From assembly GCA_977006965.1 (NCBI GenBank), contig OZ345353.1, positions 682,001-746,000 on the forward strand: DNA of 64,000 nucleotides. The letters are read 5' to 3'. Shown here one piece after another: positions 9,811 to 19,833 of the stretch. The notes beneath the pieces were generated by a model that had not been told where the DNA came from, did no database searches, and saw nothing but the letters and a program-made list of their open reading frames with translations. Numbering within the stretch: position 1 is the first letter of the stretch; each line of letters opens with the position of its first letter. A program made the position numbers and the translations under genes. This DNA comes from Phymatolithon calcareum (taxonomy: Eukaryota > Rhodophyta > Florideophyceae > Hapalidiales).

Positions 9811-10709
9811 CGTAATTGTGTGATTTTACTTTTTCGATCCGCACCGGAGATATTCTCTGCGATTGTGATGCAACTTTTCGAGCTCACATCGTGCAGTTCT
9901 TTTCGGATGTCGTTTTATTCTTATTGTTTTTGTCAACCTTCTGCATCGCCGAATTCAAAGATATGTACATCAAGGGAAACGTTTTTGTGACTTTGCGTGG
10001 CATTTTACTGGTCAATCACGTTTTGGATCTCACTCACACTCAGTCAAGTATCTTAGGGTTTTAGGAACCAAGGCAAACATTTTTGACTCTGCAGGACTTG
10101 TGGAGCGCTGTCATTTCATGAAAGAAGGTTAACCCTTCTGTTTTACAAACTAGAAATTAAAACTAACAATTATCGAGTGCCCAAATTCTTGACTTCGTAT
10201 AACTTCCTCGGCAACATCACGTCCCACGTGCGGTTTGACGTTCCGAACACTGCCTTCGACGAGCTGAATCATCAGTCGCGAGGTGGCCAGATCATTCTGA
10301 TGCACATGCCAAAGTTGGAGAAGGTAGACCCGAAACGTTTCAGGACTGCTAACCCCTGATCATTCCGTAACGATGTACTGTACTGTAATTTACGTTTCGA
10401 CTACTGTATTCGCCAATCCAAAAACATTTTTTACAGACGATCCTCGATTTTTGCATCTCCGATTTTTGAATATCCTCGATTTATTGAATACAGAATGCCA
10501 GTCCCAGGTCGGTTTCTCCTTAAATTTTAACGAAAATAAAGAATTACTGACAACTCGAATATAGAATATCTAAACTCATAGCTTCAAACTGAAAGGCTAT
10601 TTTTTGATTATTTTTAGGCCTCCTGTATTCAACGTCCACCATTGGGCATTTTCTATGAGAGGAGTCCCTTGGGCAGCTTGGAGCACGTGAACAATTGCGA
10701 TGTGCAGCT
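9811..10709. other. intergenic with one possible coding relic
   Basis: A frame open from about 10087 to 10359 (+) reads like protein (YRVPKFLTSYNFLGNITSH, RGGQIILMHMPKLEKV) and lacks a good start. The VP...RGGQI spacing vaguely recalls CpcD-type phycobilisome linker domains, but it is two residues short of the usual spacing. The rest is AT-rich without features. Confidence 0.25.
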
Positions 10710-10771
10710 CAGCAGGGAAATGCTCAATCATTGAGCATTTCCCTGCTGAACAGCGTCATGATGACGCTGTT
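10710..10771. repeat. two adjacent perfect hairpins
   Basis: 10710-10748 has 18-bp perfect arms (CAGCAGGGAAATGCTCAA) around TCA. It is directly followed by 10749-10771 with 11-bp arms (AACAGCGTCAT) around a single G. Confidence 0.85.
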
Positions 10772-10850
10772 CCGAATACAAATATCGGCTGGATTCCGAA
10801 TGTGGTACAGCACAGCTTCTTCAAAGTTGACATAAATTGTAATCTTGAGC

Positions 10851-10917
10851 TATAATTTTTTAATTTCGCTATGATATATCATAGCGAAATTAAAAAATTA
10901 TAAGTCGTATACGACTT
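10851..10917. repeat. 52-bp perfect palindrome followed by a 16-bp palindrome
   Basis: 10851-10902 equals its own reverse complement over all 52 bases with no spacer (centre GATATATC). It is followed by AAGTCGTATACGACTT at 10902-10917, also self-complementary. Perfect palindromes this long are usually unstable, which suggests a recent foldback element. Confidence 0.85.
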
Positions 10918-11699
10918 TGATACGTGAATAACCTCGATTTTTTAATATCAGGGTAGCTTACATTGCCTACGCAAAAATCCAGGATCGACTGTATCATACT
11001 TGAGCCAGGAACAAAATTATAGTTTTGTTTTTCTACAGCTGTCTACAGTACTGTAAAGACATCTGTAGAAAATTTGCCGACGGCAATTGCCAAACGGAAG
11101 CGTATGTATTGCTCTCCCAGCTATGATCACTTAAGTGCAGCCGAATCCTCCTCTGTACAGGTGGATTGCGCCGTACTTCCTGTACGTACTATGATACGTA
11201 GTAGCCAAGCATGTTAGCTCTTTCTTTTCGACCACTACGTTCTTGAAGAGCGTAAAATGATGTCAAAGACAGCAACCTTGTTGACAACATATCATAATGT
11301 GTTGTGTTAGAACTCTTGGCAACATCATCTAGCCTAGAATGACGGCACAACAATAATTGTGTTGTGTTCCAGCAGCGTTCACAACAATAGTGAACGTTTA
11401 TGCGTTGTTTCACGCTCCGTCAAACTTTTGCTGGAGCACAGCACACAAACCATTTCCTACAGTACTGCACACAGTAATATCACCACTATTGGCGTCACCA
11501 TGAGCGTTCTCGAGCACGCATTTGCGTGTCAACCTGCATAGTAACTTCTGCAGCCGCAAACGTTTAGCGCGGCACCCCAATGAGGAGCTCCACGCATCCG
11601 ACCTCAATTGCCTTCCACACGTCAGCTATCAATTTCAAGAAAACTCATATCTGTCGGGAAGGAATGTGAAGCGCTACAGTATGCCACGCCACTCGGAAA
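10918..11699. other. intergenic, no gene seen
   Basis: AT-rich with scattered TACAGTACTGTA-type words (11045, 11458). Short frames on both strands do not resemble proteins. Confidence 0.45.
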
Positions 11700-12316
11700 A
11701 TGTCGCCTGTCTTCCTGCATAACTCTCCGACTCCCGATCTCGAGCACCATCTCAACGCCGCGAGTAGCACAACTCTCCGTCCTGAAGAAGACTCCCTGCT
11801 CATCCATCACAATCCGACCTGGGAACTCCCGTACATCCCCCCGAGCGTCCTGATGCCTCCAGACGGCCGTGCTCGCTAGCACTGGCGGAGGAGACGTGGA
11901 AGAACACGCAGAGAAACGGCGGTCACTCGCGAATATTCATGCGTCTTCTAGACATCGTGCCCCTCCTCCCCACCCTCAAGCTACTGTCCGCGGCCGACAC
12001 ACGCCCCCTGTTGCCGTGGCGTGCGGCATCGGCGCTTCGTCGCGTCTCGTTTCACACGACTATCACGGTGCTGTACACCGACGGCGTCAACCCTCTCGCT
12101 CCTGTGGTGGCGGTGGAGATGCCCATGCCACCGGACCGTGTGTCCGCTAAGAAATCAGAGCCGCCGCCGCCGCGTCGCGGGGTACATGTTTGTCAAGAGG
12201 CGGAAAGTGTCGCCCGGCGGCGCACGGTAGAGTTGGCGCACGAAGGATGGTCGCGTTGCCCGGCGGAACACGGGCATGTGCTGGGTGCTCGCGGTGCTCA
12301 CGGGGAACAGCTATGA
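11700..12316 (+). pseudogene. frameshifted paralogue of the 8458-9810 gene
   Basis: An ATG at 11700 opens a 59-residue frame (MSPVFLHNSP ... SVLMPPDGRAR) ending in TAG at 11877-11879. The next frame then carries SLALAEETWKNTQRNGGHSR, RRVSFHTTITVL and VEMPMPPDRVSAKK. These match GSLALAAETRANTKRNGG, RRVTFANTVTLL and TEVPMPPDRIS of the neighbour in the same order and spacing. One frame change at about 11875 separates the halves. The Ser/Pro-rich SPR tail of the neighbour is missing. Either this is a decayed duplicate, or a short intron or sequencing error explains the shift. Confidence 0.6.
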
Positions 12317-13231
12317 TACGGTACGAGGCAGAGACCACATCTGAATGCACTCTTCACCGACTGATCCCATTTCTTGTGCGTCTTGGAAGACAAGACAACT
12401 GTAATGTACTGAGCTGGAAACTCATTATTTCGAAATCGGAGGGACCCGCAACATTGAGATAGAATTTTGAAAATGCGTTGAGATGAGACACATTGACGTG
12501 GGCAAAGCAATTGACGTTAACGTCATAGCCAGTTTGGACATTGCTCACAAGAAAATGCAGGAAATATCGTTGCACTGTATTTGCATTTTCTACTTCAAGA
12601 GGCAACTGGTAAATTTTCGTTCACTTGCGTGTAACCCGGGCGGACTTTCAAACGCCACTATGATACTGTCTACATTAAACTTTATTTGCTGCACTACTGC
12701 TGGTGCTTAACTACGACAGCGAAGTGTGCAGTGAATTATTGGTTTACTAAACCCACGATACGAAAAATTCTAATCCGTATTGACCAAGCGAAACTTGGCG
12801 AAACTGTCGTAAAGAAAATGTTGACAGTATCACAAATGTCAAACAGTGGACGAGATTACTGTATTGAACTGTTGGAAAGTGGAGGATTGACTTACAGTAC
12901 CACAGTAGCCCTTTAGTCTGAAAGAGCACACCAAATTTCAATTACTAACAGATACAATAGTTCCTAACAGATACAGTAGTAGACAAATGGGCAAACAGTA
13001 TTACTGTAGGTCTCTGGCACGGGATTTATAGTCGACGTGTCTACTAACAATACTTTTTTTCACAAAAAGTTGCGAATTGGGAGATTCAACAAGAGACCAA
13101 AACTAGCGGCCACCCATCAGAGCGTCCTTCTTCTCCTGACTTAGAACATATGCGAGGACCCTGTGGAGGGGCGTGCAAAAAGGGCGACATGTATTTTGTA
13201 AAACTGTTGACCAAAAAACCTACTGCCCATT
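12317..13231. other. intergenic, no gene seen
   Basis: Contains the 14-bp palindrome TGACGTTAACGTCA at 12512-12525, a CRE-like site, and several TACAGTA words between 12850 and 13010. A stray copy of the GCGAAACTT repeat lies near 12787. No credible frame. Confidence 0.4.
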
Positions 13232-14632
13232 CTACAGCGACGCCTTCTTCAATGGAAACCTCTTCTCAATCTCGTCTGCCCATTTCTGTGCCGTATCGCA
13301 AATCTCAGCCTCGTTGAGTTTCATCAGTTGCTTCTCCTTCATGACAACTTCCCCGTCCACAAGAACGTCACAAACATCATTCCTTGTCGCTGCATAAACA
13401 ATAGCAGAATGGACATTAAACACCGGCGAGTTACCGCAGTGAGTTCCAAGTTCGACAGATATCAAATCCGCGCTTTTACCAACCTCCAAGCTTCCGACAT
13501 CGTCATCAATTCCCAGTGCACGCGCCCCATTGATAGTCGCCATTTGAATCGCGGTCTTCGCTGGCACGGTAGTGGCGTCATGATTCACGTTCTTGGCCAC
13601 CAAAGCGGCCATCTTCATTTCTGCAAACATGTCGAGAGAATTATTACTGCATGCCGAATCCGTACCAAGCGCGACATTGACGCCGGCGGCAAGAAGTTTC
13701 TTCACTGCACAAAATCCAGACGCCAATTTCGCATTCGATGTCGGACAATGTGCAATGTTAACACCGCGAGCGGCACACAATGCAATCTCGCGGTCCGTAA
13801 GATGAACCATATGGGCGGCCACAAATTTGTTGTCGAGCACCCCGAGTTCGTCCAGATTAGCCAGAGGTCGCATTGGTTTTTCGCTCATATGACAAGCGAT
13901 GCATCCACGGTCTAAAATTTCACTTGAGTGCACCTCCTCTTTGGTTTCGTGGACATGGGAGTGAATTGGCAATCCGGTCGCACGCGCTTTCGATACAATG
14001 CTCTCCCATCCGGCGTCTGGTACTGTATATGGCGCATGAGGCGCATATGCAAAGCGCAATCGCGGATCTGATGCATACTTCGTCAGCGTTTCTTCACCCC
14101 TTACGAGATACTCTTCAATGTTGGAGCCGAAGGATGATGGGAATGCAATTGCCACAAGTCCAACAACAGCGCGAAGTCCGGATTTAATTGCAGCTCGAGC
14201 GCACGCGTCAGAGTCCCAGTACAAGTCTGCATATGTCGTCGTGCCACCGCGCGTCATTTCCGCGGCGGAGAGAAGGGCACCATCGTAACAGAAACCAGGA
14301 CGCGGCGTAAATTCAGCCTCGATTGGCCAGACGCGGCCTCGCAACCATTCGTGCAATGCAGTATCGTCGGCGCAACCGCGCATCAATGACATTCCACTGT
14401 GCGTGTGTGCATTAATTAATCCAGGTAGAAGCACATGGCGAGTTCGGTGCAGCGTTGTCTCGGCGTGATACTTTTCACTGACGGTTGTTGTCGGCAGGAT
14501 GTCGACTATTTTTCCGTCACGGATCGCCACAGAGTGATGCGAAAGGACAGTCTCGGGATTGGGGTGCACCGGAAGAATCCAGCGCGCATGGATAAGGGTG
14601 TCTACGCCGATTGTTTCAGGAGGGTTAACCAT
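13232..14632 (-). CDS. mtaD: 5-methylthioadenosine/S-adenosylhomocysteine deaminase-like amidohydrolase
   Basis: 466 residues from the first in-frame ATG (MVNPPETIGVDTLIHARWIL). Members of this metal-dependent amidohydrolase family deaminate 5'-methylthioadenosine and S-adenosylhomocysteine to the inosyl compounds; some relatives act on guanine or other purines. Visible landmarks: PGLINAHTHSGM (metal-binding HxH about 76-78), HSHVHET (about 224-230), AAHMVHLTDREI (about 272-282), GVNIAHCPTSNAKLASG and LGTDSACSNNSLDMF (catalytic Asp about 325). The C-terminal beta-sandwich element VGSLEVGKSADLISVE is also typical. Full length for the family, no targeting peptide, no intron. The family is mainly bacterial and archaeal, so ancient or lateral origin is possible. 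Exact substrate cannot be read from sequence. Confidence 0.85.
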   Translation of the reverse strand: MVNPPETIGVDTLIHARWILPVHPNPETVLSHHSVAIRDGKIVDILPTTTVSEKYHAETTLHRTRHVLLPGLINAHTHSGMSLMRGCADDTALHEWLRGRVWPIEAEFTPRPGFCYDGALLSAAEMTRGGTTTYADLYWDSDACARAAIKSGLRAVVGLVAIAFPSSFGSNIEEYLVRGEETLTKYASDPRLRFAYAPHAPYTVPDAGWESIVSKARATGLPIHSHVHETKEEVHSSEILDRGCIACHMSEKPMRPLANLDELGVLDNKFVAAHMVHLTDREIALCAARGVNIAHCPTSNAKLASGFCAVKKLLAAGVNVALGTDSACSNNSLDMFAEMKMAALVAKNVNHDATTVPAKTAIQMATINGARALGIDDDVGSLEVGKSADLISVELGTHCGNSPVFNVHSAIVYAATRNDVCDVLVDGEVVMKEKQLMKLNEAEICDTAQKWADEIEKRFPLKKASL

Positions 14633-15421
14633 GCTGCACCGTGACAAGGAGTACACGTGCAATTGGGTTTGCGGGCGGCGCAGGGCGAAAGTGAATTGAA
14701 AACAAGAAGCTTAGACGATCGGTTCGTCGCGAATCCTATTTGAAGGACCGGTCGAGAGCAATGGGAAAAGCACAATATTATTGAGGTAAAGTTAGCTCTA
14801 TACCGGATGAAATCATTTAGACAGACTACATAAGGGATCATAAGTTCAGTTAGATAATGATTTTTTATTGGTGGAATTGCGGCGAGAGTGTCCAATCCTG
14901 GAAACTGTTTTCTTTGTTCTTTTATTAATCCTTTTTTTAAGGATTCTACGCATCGCGCAGCGCTGCTGTCGACATGAAATCATGAAGAACTATGTCCATA
15001 GGTCTCGTTTTCTCATCAAGAATACGAAGCATGCCGTTGCGCTGCTGTGGAATATCAAGACAACCCTCTCTCCAAGTCTTGTTAATTCTGAAGAATAGAG
15101 GGGGGATGTGTCAGGATTTATATATAAGCTCCCAATGCCTCACCTTGGAGTAACATGGCTAGCTTTTCGAACGGTTTTCTAATGTAGCGTAGTCTGGTAA
15201 CTCATGACTTCCTTGATTCATATTTCTCTGCTAACAAGTGCACATGTGAGTCGTTTGCACTCATCTTCCACATCAGGGCCCAGCTGCAATGATGATAATG
15301 CGTTGGAGCGCAACCAGCTCAACTACTGCTGCGGTACTAAAATACTCACCCAGTAACGATTTTCTCCCAGCGCGAAGAGTGGCCACCATGTCTCCGTGAG
15401 CCTGTCGTTATAACGTGTCAA
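14633..15421. other. intergenic, possible retrotransposon 3' remnant
   Basis: At 15094-15120 a purine run (GAATAGAGGGGGGA) is followed by TGTGTCAGGATTTATATATA, the layout of a polypurine tract and LTR start. No second LTR or reverse transcriptase is nearby, so this is only a hint. No other gene. Confidence 0.25.
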
Positions 15422-15426
15422 TGAGC

Positions 15427-15638
15427 TGATAGATCCACATCCTATGCGTTGACACTCGCGATAGCTCGCGTGCGGTATGTAGCTTACAGAACGCTACGGA
15501 GCTAGTCGCAGGACCCAACGGCAACACACCAGCTATCCCGAGTGCTTAGAGTGATTCCCGGTGTCTCCGGGCGCCGCGCACTATAAGTAGGAGACCGTAG
15601 GATAGCCGAAACTAAACAGCAGAGTTGAGAAGTCAACA
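15427..15638 (+). repeat. 5' LTR of copia element (48-bp deletion form)
   Basis: 212 bp. Relative to the 3' LTR it lacks the 48 bp between two GATCCACAT direct repeats and keeps one copy of that 9-mer. TATA-like CTATAAGTAGG lies at 15580. Confidence 0.9.
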
Positions 15639-15649
15639 GGTTATGGGCC
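15639..15649 (+). other. primer-binding site, initiator-tRNA-Met half type
   Basis: GGTTATGGGCC sits directly after the 5' LTR. It is complementary to GGCCCATAACC, the anticodon-stem region of eukaryotic initiator tRNA-Met, as in Drosophila copia where a cleaved tRNA half primes reverse transcription. Confidence 0.75.
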
Positions 15650-15831
15650 TTTGTTAGTAACCAAAACTCTCACCCAACACGACTTCTAACCCTCCCAACC
15701 CACTAGGGCGGCCTCTGCGCCACCCTAGCCAATCACCACCTAACTACCGCGAGGTGCCAACCGACTCTGACTCATCAACCGCTCCATCCTCCACGGAATC
15801 ATCTACCACATCCACCCGCCATCCGTTCGCG

Positions 15832-18800
15832 ATGGGGGACCCAATGAACCCATCCACTCACGCCTACTCTCGCCAGTGGGATCGAACTGGAATGCCCATA
15901 CTTCAACCCGACGGCACCAACTTTCCCCAATGGAGCTTCCTTGCGGAAGCTATGGCCGAAGGCCATTGTGCTCAGCACCTACTCCGAGAAGAACCCGCGA
16001 CAGCAAATAACACAGACATCGCACTCGCAGCGCGACTGAAGACCTTTCTGGCTTTCACTGCGCACCCCTCATTCCTACCCCAGCTGCGCGGAAAAACCGC
16101 ACTCCAAGTGTGGAATGCTCTAAACGCCATAGTCCCCAAGAAAGACGGCCTCAAAGTGGCTCGACGTCACGCCGTGCAGCCTTTTGATTCCTGCCGAACA
16201 CCCTCGGAATACGTAAACAAACACCACGCTCGCCACGTCGCAATCGTGGAAGCCGATCCAGACCACTATTTAGCCTCGGCCGAAGTAATGGTCGCTGACC
16301 TTCTAGCCGGCCTGCCGTCCACAGTCGAAGCCCGCATCCTCAAGTCTCAGTTTGAGCTCTTGTCCGCTAAACTCGTCACACAGGACACAGTCCACGAACT
16401 AACTTCCAAAATCCTGGAGCTCACCCACAAATCCACAGCCACCCGAATCAAGCGCGACGCGCGTCAGGACAAGGCCAAGGACAGACCGGAGAGGTATGGT
16501 AGAAAACCCTTTGACACTTCAATCAAAGACTACAAATGCATGCACTGCATGATGGACAATCACGAAGACTGCGGCGGAAAGCGTCGTCCCCCATACGGTC
16601 GCACCGCAAGCCCGACCGCAGCTGCAGCCTCCTCCGATGCAGGTGCATCAGCGCTCAATTCAATAGCCGGCTCGATTCTCTCTCTTCTTTCGAACGCTAG
16701 CGAGGTAAACACCGATCAGTCCTACTCTTCTTGCCCTCCCGTTCTCGATACAGCAGCATCCCATCACTGTCTCCGCAGCGCAGACGCTTTTAACAAAATT
16801 CTACGCGTTTTCCAGCCAATACGCCTTGCCAATGGGGCCTTTATGAAGGCACGCGCTATGGGTGACAGCGTATTGCGCACTGCTCGCAGATCAATCACCC
16901 TACGCAACGCCTTCCACGTGCCTAGCCTCACCAGGGATCTTATTTCTGCCGCACGACTTGCCGAACGGTTCGATATCTTGATTCGAAAGAACCGATTCTT
17001 CGTCCTCCGCAGCGCGGCAAAGGACCCCGCCAACCCTTTCGCGACCGGGACATGTCGCGACCATGTGTATGAGTTCGACATCGCCCCTCCACCCAGTGCC
17101 ATGATGACCACCCCGCAACCCCACTTCATGATTCCGGGAAAGCTTGCCACGCTCCACGAGACATTTGGACATGTTCACTCCGACGCGCTCAAGAGGCTCG
17201 TTCAGGCCTTCCCGACTCTCGAGTCAATATTCAACCCTTCGAAAGCAGCCGGCTCGTGCGAGCCGTGCAACCGCGCCAAGCTCACGCGTCAGCCCCACCG
17301 TCCTTCAGAATCGACTCTACCCCCACTGGGAAAAGTCAGCCTCGATACAGCAGGCCCCCTGTCGCGCTGTATAAAGGGCAACAAGTACTTCACAGTCGCA
17401 GTGGACAAGTCGTCCGGCCACATAAGCGCACTGCCCACAGCAACGAAATCAGATGCGGGTCCCGCGCTCGTACGTTTATTCCGACGACTTCAGCTTGCAG
17501 CGCGCAGACCAATACTCCGCATACACTCTGATCGAGCTCCGGAGCTGTCATCTGGAGCACCACGTCGTTTCGCAGACTCTACAGGCGCAATCATCACAAC
17601 TGCCGTCCCTAACTCGCCACAAATGAACGGCCAGGCTGAAAGGGCAATCGATGTTCTCAAGGCGTTCGCGAGAGCGCAGTTACAAGCCAGTGGCCTTCCC
17701 CAGCGTTTTTGGAGCCACGCAATTCGAGACTGCGCCGACAAGCTGAACCTCATTCCCAAGGCGAATAATCTCCTGCCGCCCATTGCTATCCTCTTCCGCT
17801 CTATTCCAACGCGAATTCACCGCTTCCTTCCTTTTGGAACCCACGGTTTTGTCCCAAACAAGAAACGCGGCTTACGCCCACTCGAAGCTCGCGGTCTTCT
17901 TCGACGATATCTCTGCTCTCCAAACGAGGCTACATATGAGTTAGTCGATCCGAAAACAAATGCACTGTCTACCGCGCGTGTCGCAGATTTTGTGCCGCGC
18001 AGAACGAAGTTGAATCAAGCCGTTGCTCACGGATCTCCTGACGGGCAAGCCACGGAAATCGATCTCACAAACACAAAAGAAATATATCCTGCACAACCGA
18101 GTGCTCGGGGGAGAGCGGAACCAGAGCATTCAACGCAAATACACTCAAGGCTCCGACCCAGAAGCAACATACGCCCTCCACTTAGGTTCCGCGGACCGTC
18201 TGCAGCCGCTTCAGAGACTGTTCCTCCACGCGGCCGACCACCACCAGACCCACGATCCATCACACATGCGCTGCGTGGACCGCACCCCCGAGAATGGGCG
18301 GAAGCTCATGACGCTTTCATCGATCGCAGTATACGCCTCGGGGCCTGGTCATTCGTAGATGCCCTACCAACTGATGAACCTATTCCATTACACTGGGCTT
18401 ACCGCTACAAAACGGGATCTGACGGCTACATCAGCGGCCTTTCCGCCCGTTGCACGGCCAGGGGTGACTTGATGAAGCCTGGAAAGCACTTCGATCCCCT
18501 CCGCACAGCTGCTCAGTCGCCCTCGCACACTGGACGTCGGCTTCTCTATGCCTACGCCGCCTTGAACGGAGAGGATATTCGTTCTGTCGACGTCCCGGGG
18601 GCCTATCCACGCGCTCCCGCCGATACGCGTTTTCGGGTCACCATGCGCCAGCCGCGCCGCGCCAACGGAACTTTCACAGCACCAGGAAAACTTGTCCTAA
18701 TTCAACGAGCACAAATGGGCTCCCCTGATGGAGGCTATCTTTGGGAGCGCCACCGAAACGATTGCCTCAAAAGCTGGGGTTGGAAGCAGCTTCAATCCGA

Positions 18801-19833
18801 GCCCGCCACCTTCCTCTATGAGGATGCCACCACGGGCGCTATCGCCCGGCTGCTCGCAGACACTGATGACTTCTTGGTCACAAGCGCCTCCACACCCCTT
18901 CTCGACCGCATCGTGGCGAAGCTCCGGGACCAATGGGACGTAACGGAGCAACGTCCGGTATCCCAACACATGGGGATCGCGGTTGAGAAAACATCGAACG
19001 GGATTAAACTTTCTGTCCGCAAGCATATTAACCAGCTCCTCTCCGATTTTGGCATGGAGCAGTGCAATGCAGCAAAGCTTCCATACGATCCAAAAGCGGA
19101 CCTCACAGCAAAGCGGGAAGATGAACCCGCGCTAGACCCCGATGACACCGAGAAGTACCACCAAGGCCTCGGCCTTGCACGATTCATCACCGACACCGTT
19201 GTGTACGAAATATCCTATATCACGGCCGAGCTTGCCCGTCATCTCCACTCCCCTTCAAGGCGCCACAAAGCCGCACTAAAGCACCTTATCCGCTACCTAG
19301 CCGGACGACGGGGCGCCACACTGCACTACCGCCGTGATGCAGATCGAGAACTCACAGCATACTCCGACAGCGACTGGGCAAACTGCAAAGACACCAGGCA
19401 CTCACGCACTGGAATCGCCATAAAGTACGGAGGTGACCTGATTTATTGGCGGAGCTCCCTGCAAAAGTCAGTCACCTTATCGTCTACCGAAGCAGAGTAC
19501 ATGGCGGCATCTGAAACGGCAAGGGTGATAACGTGGCTGCGCCAAGTCTGCAACCAATGGCGCATCCCCGTTAGGGGACCTACCAAACTATACATGGATA
19601 ACACTGCAGCGATCGCAATGACCGTAGCGAACGGCCCTACAACACGCTCCAAGCACATTGACACGCGCTCCCACTACGTAACAGAGCAAGTCCAACGTTC
19701 CAACATTGTTACCAAGCACATACCGGGCATATACCAAATCGCGGATATGTTCACAAAACCCGTACCGCGCGCAAATTTCGAGCGAAACCTACTCCTCATC
19801 CGCACTCACGGCTCAGGGCCTGACCGAGGGTGA
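15832..19833 (+). CDS. copia gag-pol polyprotein
   Basis: 1333 residues from the first in-frame ATG (MGDPMNPSTH). Order: gag; a degenerate zinc knuckle (CMHCMMDNHEDC, CX2CX4HX2C instead of HX4C); protease with VLDTAASHH in place of the usual D(S/T)GAS; GAG-pre-integrase with HETFGHVHSD and CEPCNRAK; integrase with DTAGPLS, HSDRAPE and NGQAERAID supplying D, D and E; reverse transcriptase with SVDVPGAYPRA and LLADTDDFLV in place of the usual YVDD; RNase H with AYSDSDWANCKD, SSTEAEYMA and MDNTAA. The stop overlaps the start of the 3' LTR. No frameshift or internal stop. Function: copy itself through an RNA intermediate and integrate. Confidence 0.95.
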   Translation: MGDPMNPSTHAYSRQWDRTGMPILQPDGTNFPQWSFLAEAMAEGHCAQHLLREEPATANNTDIALAARLKTFLAFTAHPSFLPQLRGKTALQVWNALNAIVPKKDGLKVARRHAVQPFDSCRTPSEYVNKHHARHVAIVEADPDHYLASAEVMVADLLAGLPSTVEARILKSQFELLSAKLVTQDTVHELTSKILELTHKSTATRIKRDARQDKAKDRPERYGRKPFDTSIKDYKCMHCMMDNHEDCGGKRRPPYGRTASPTAAAASSDAGASALNSIAGSILSLLSNASEVNTDQSYSSCPPVLDTAASHHCLRSADAFNKILRVFQPIRLANGAFMKARAMGDSVLRTARRSITLRNAFHVPSLTRDLISAARLAERFDILIRKNRFFVLRSAAKDPANPFATGTCRDHVYEFDIAPPPSAMMTTPQPHFMIPGKLATLHETFGHVHSDALKRLVQAFPTLESIFNPSKAAGSCEPCNRAKLTRQPHRPSESTLPPLGKVSLDTAGPLSRCIKGNKYFTVAVDKSSGHISALPTATKSDAGPALVRLFRRLQLAARRPILRIHSDRAPELSSGAPRRFADSTGAIITTAVPNSPQMNGQAERAIDVLKAFARAQLQASGLPQRFWSHAIRDCADKLNLIPKANNLLPPIAILFRSIPTRIHRFLPFGTHGFVPNKKRGLRPLEARGLLRRYLCSPNEATYELVDPKTNALSTARVADFVPRRTKLNQAVAHGSPDGQATEIDLTNTKEIYPAQPSARGRAEPEHSTQIHSRLRPRSNIRPPLRFRGPSAAASETVPPRGRPPPDPRSITHALRGPHPREWAEAHDAFIDRSIRLGAWSFVDALPTDEPIPLHWAYRYKTGSDGYISGLSARCTARGDLMKPGKHFDPLRTAAQSPSHTGRRLLYAYAALNGEDIRSVDVPGAYPRAPADTRFRVTMRQPRRANGTFTAPGKLVLIQRAQMGSPDGGYLWERHRNDCLKSWGWKQLQSEPATFLYEDATTGAIARLLADTDDFLVTSASTPLLDRIVAKLRDQWDVTEQRPVSQHMGIAVEKTSNGIKLSVRKHINQLLSDFGMEQCNAAKLPYDPKADLTAKREDEPALDPDDTEKYHQGLGLARFITDTVVYEISYITAELARHLHSPSRRHKAALKHLIRYLAGRRGATLHYRRDADRELTAYSDSDWANCKDTRHSRTGIAIKYGGDLIYWRSSLQKSVTLSSTEAEYMAASETARVITWLRQVCNQWRIPVRGPTKLYMDNTAAIAMTVANGPTTRSKHIDTRSHYVTEQVQRSNIVTKHIPGIYQIADMFTKPVPRANFERNLLLIRTHGSGPDRG

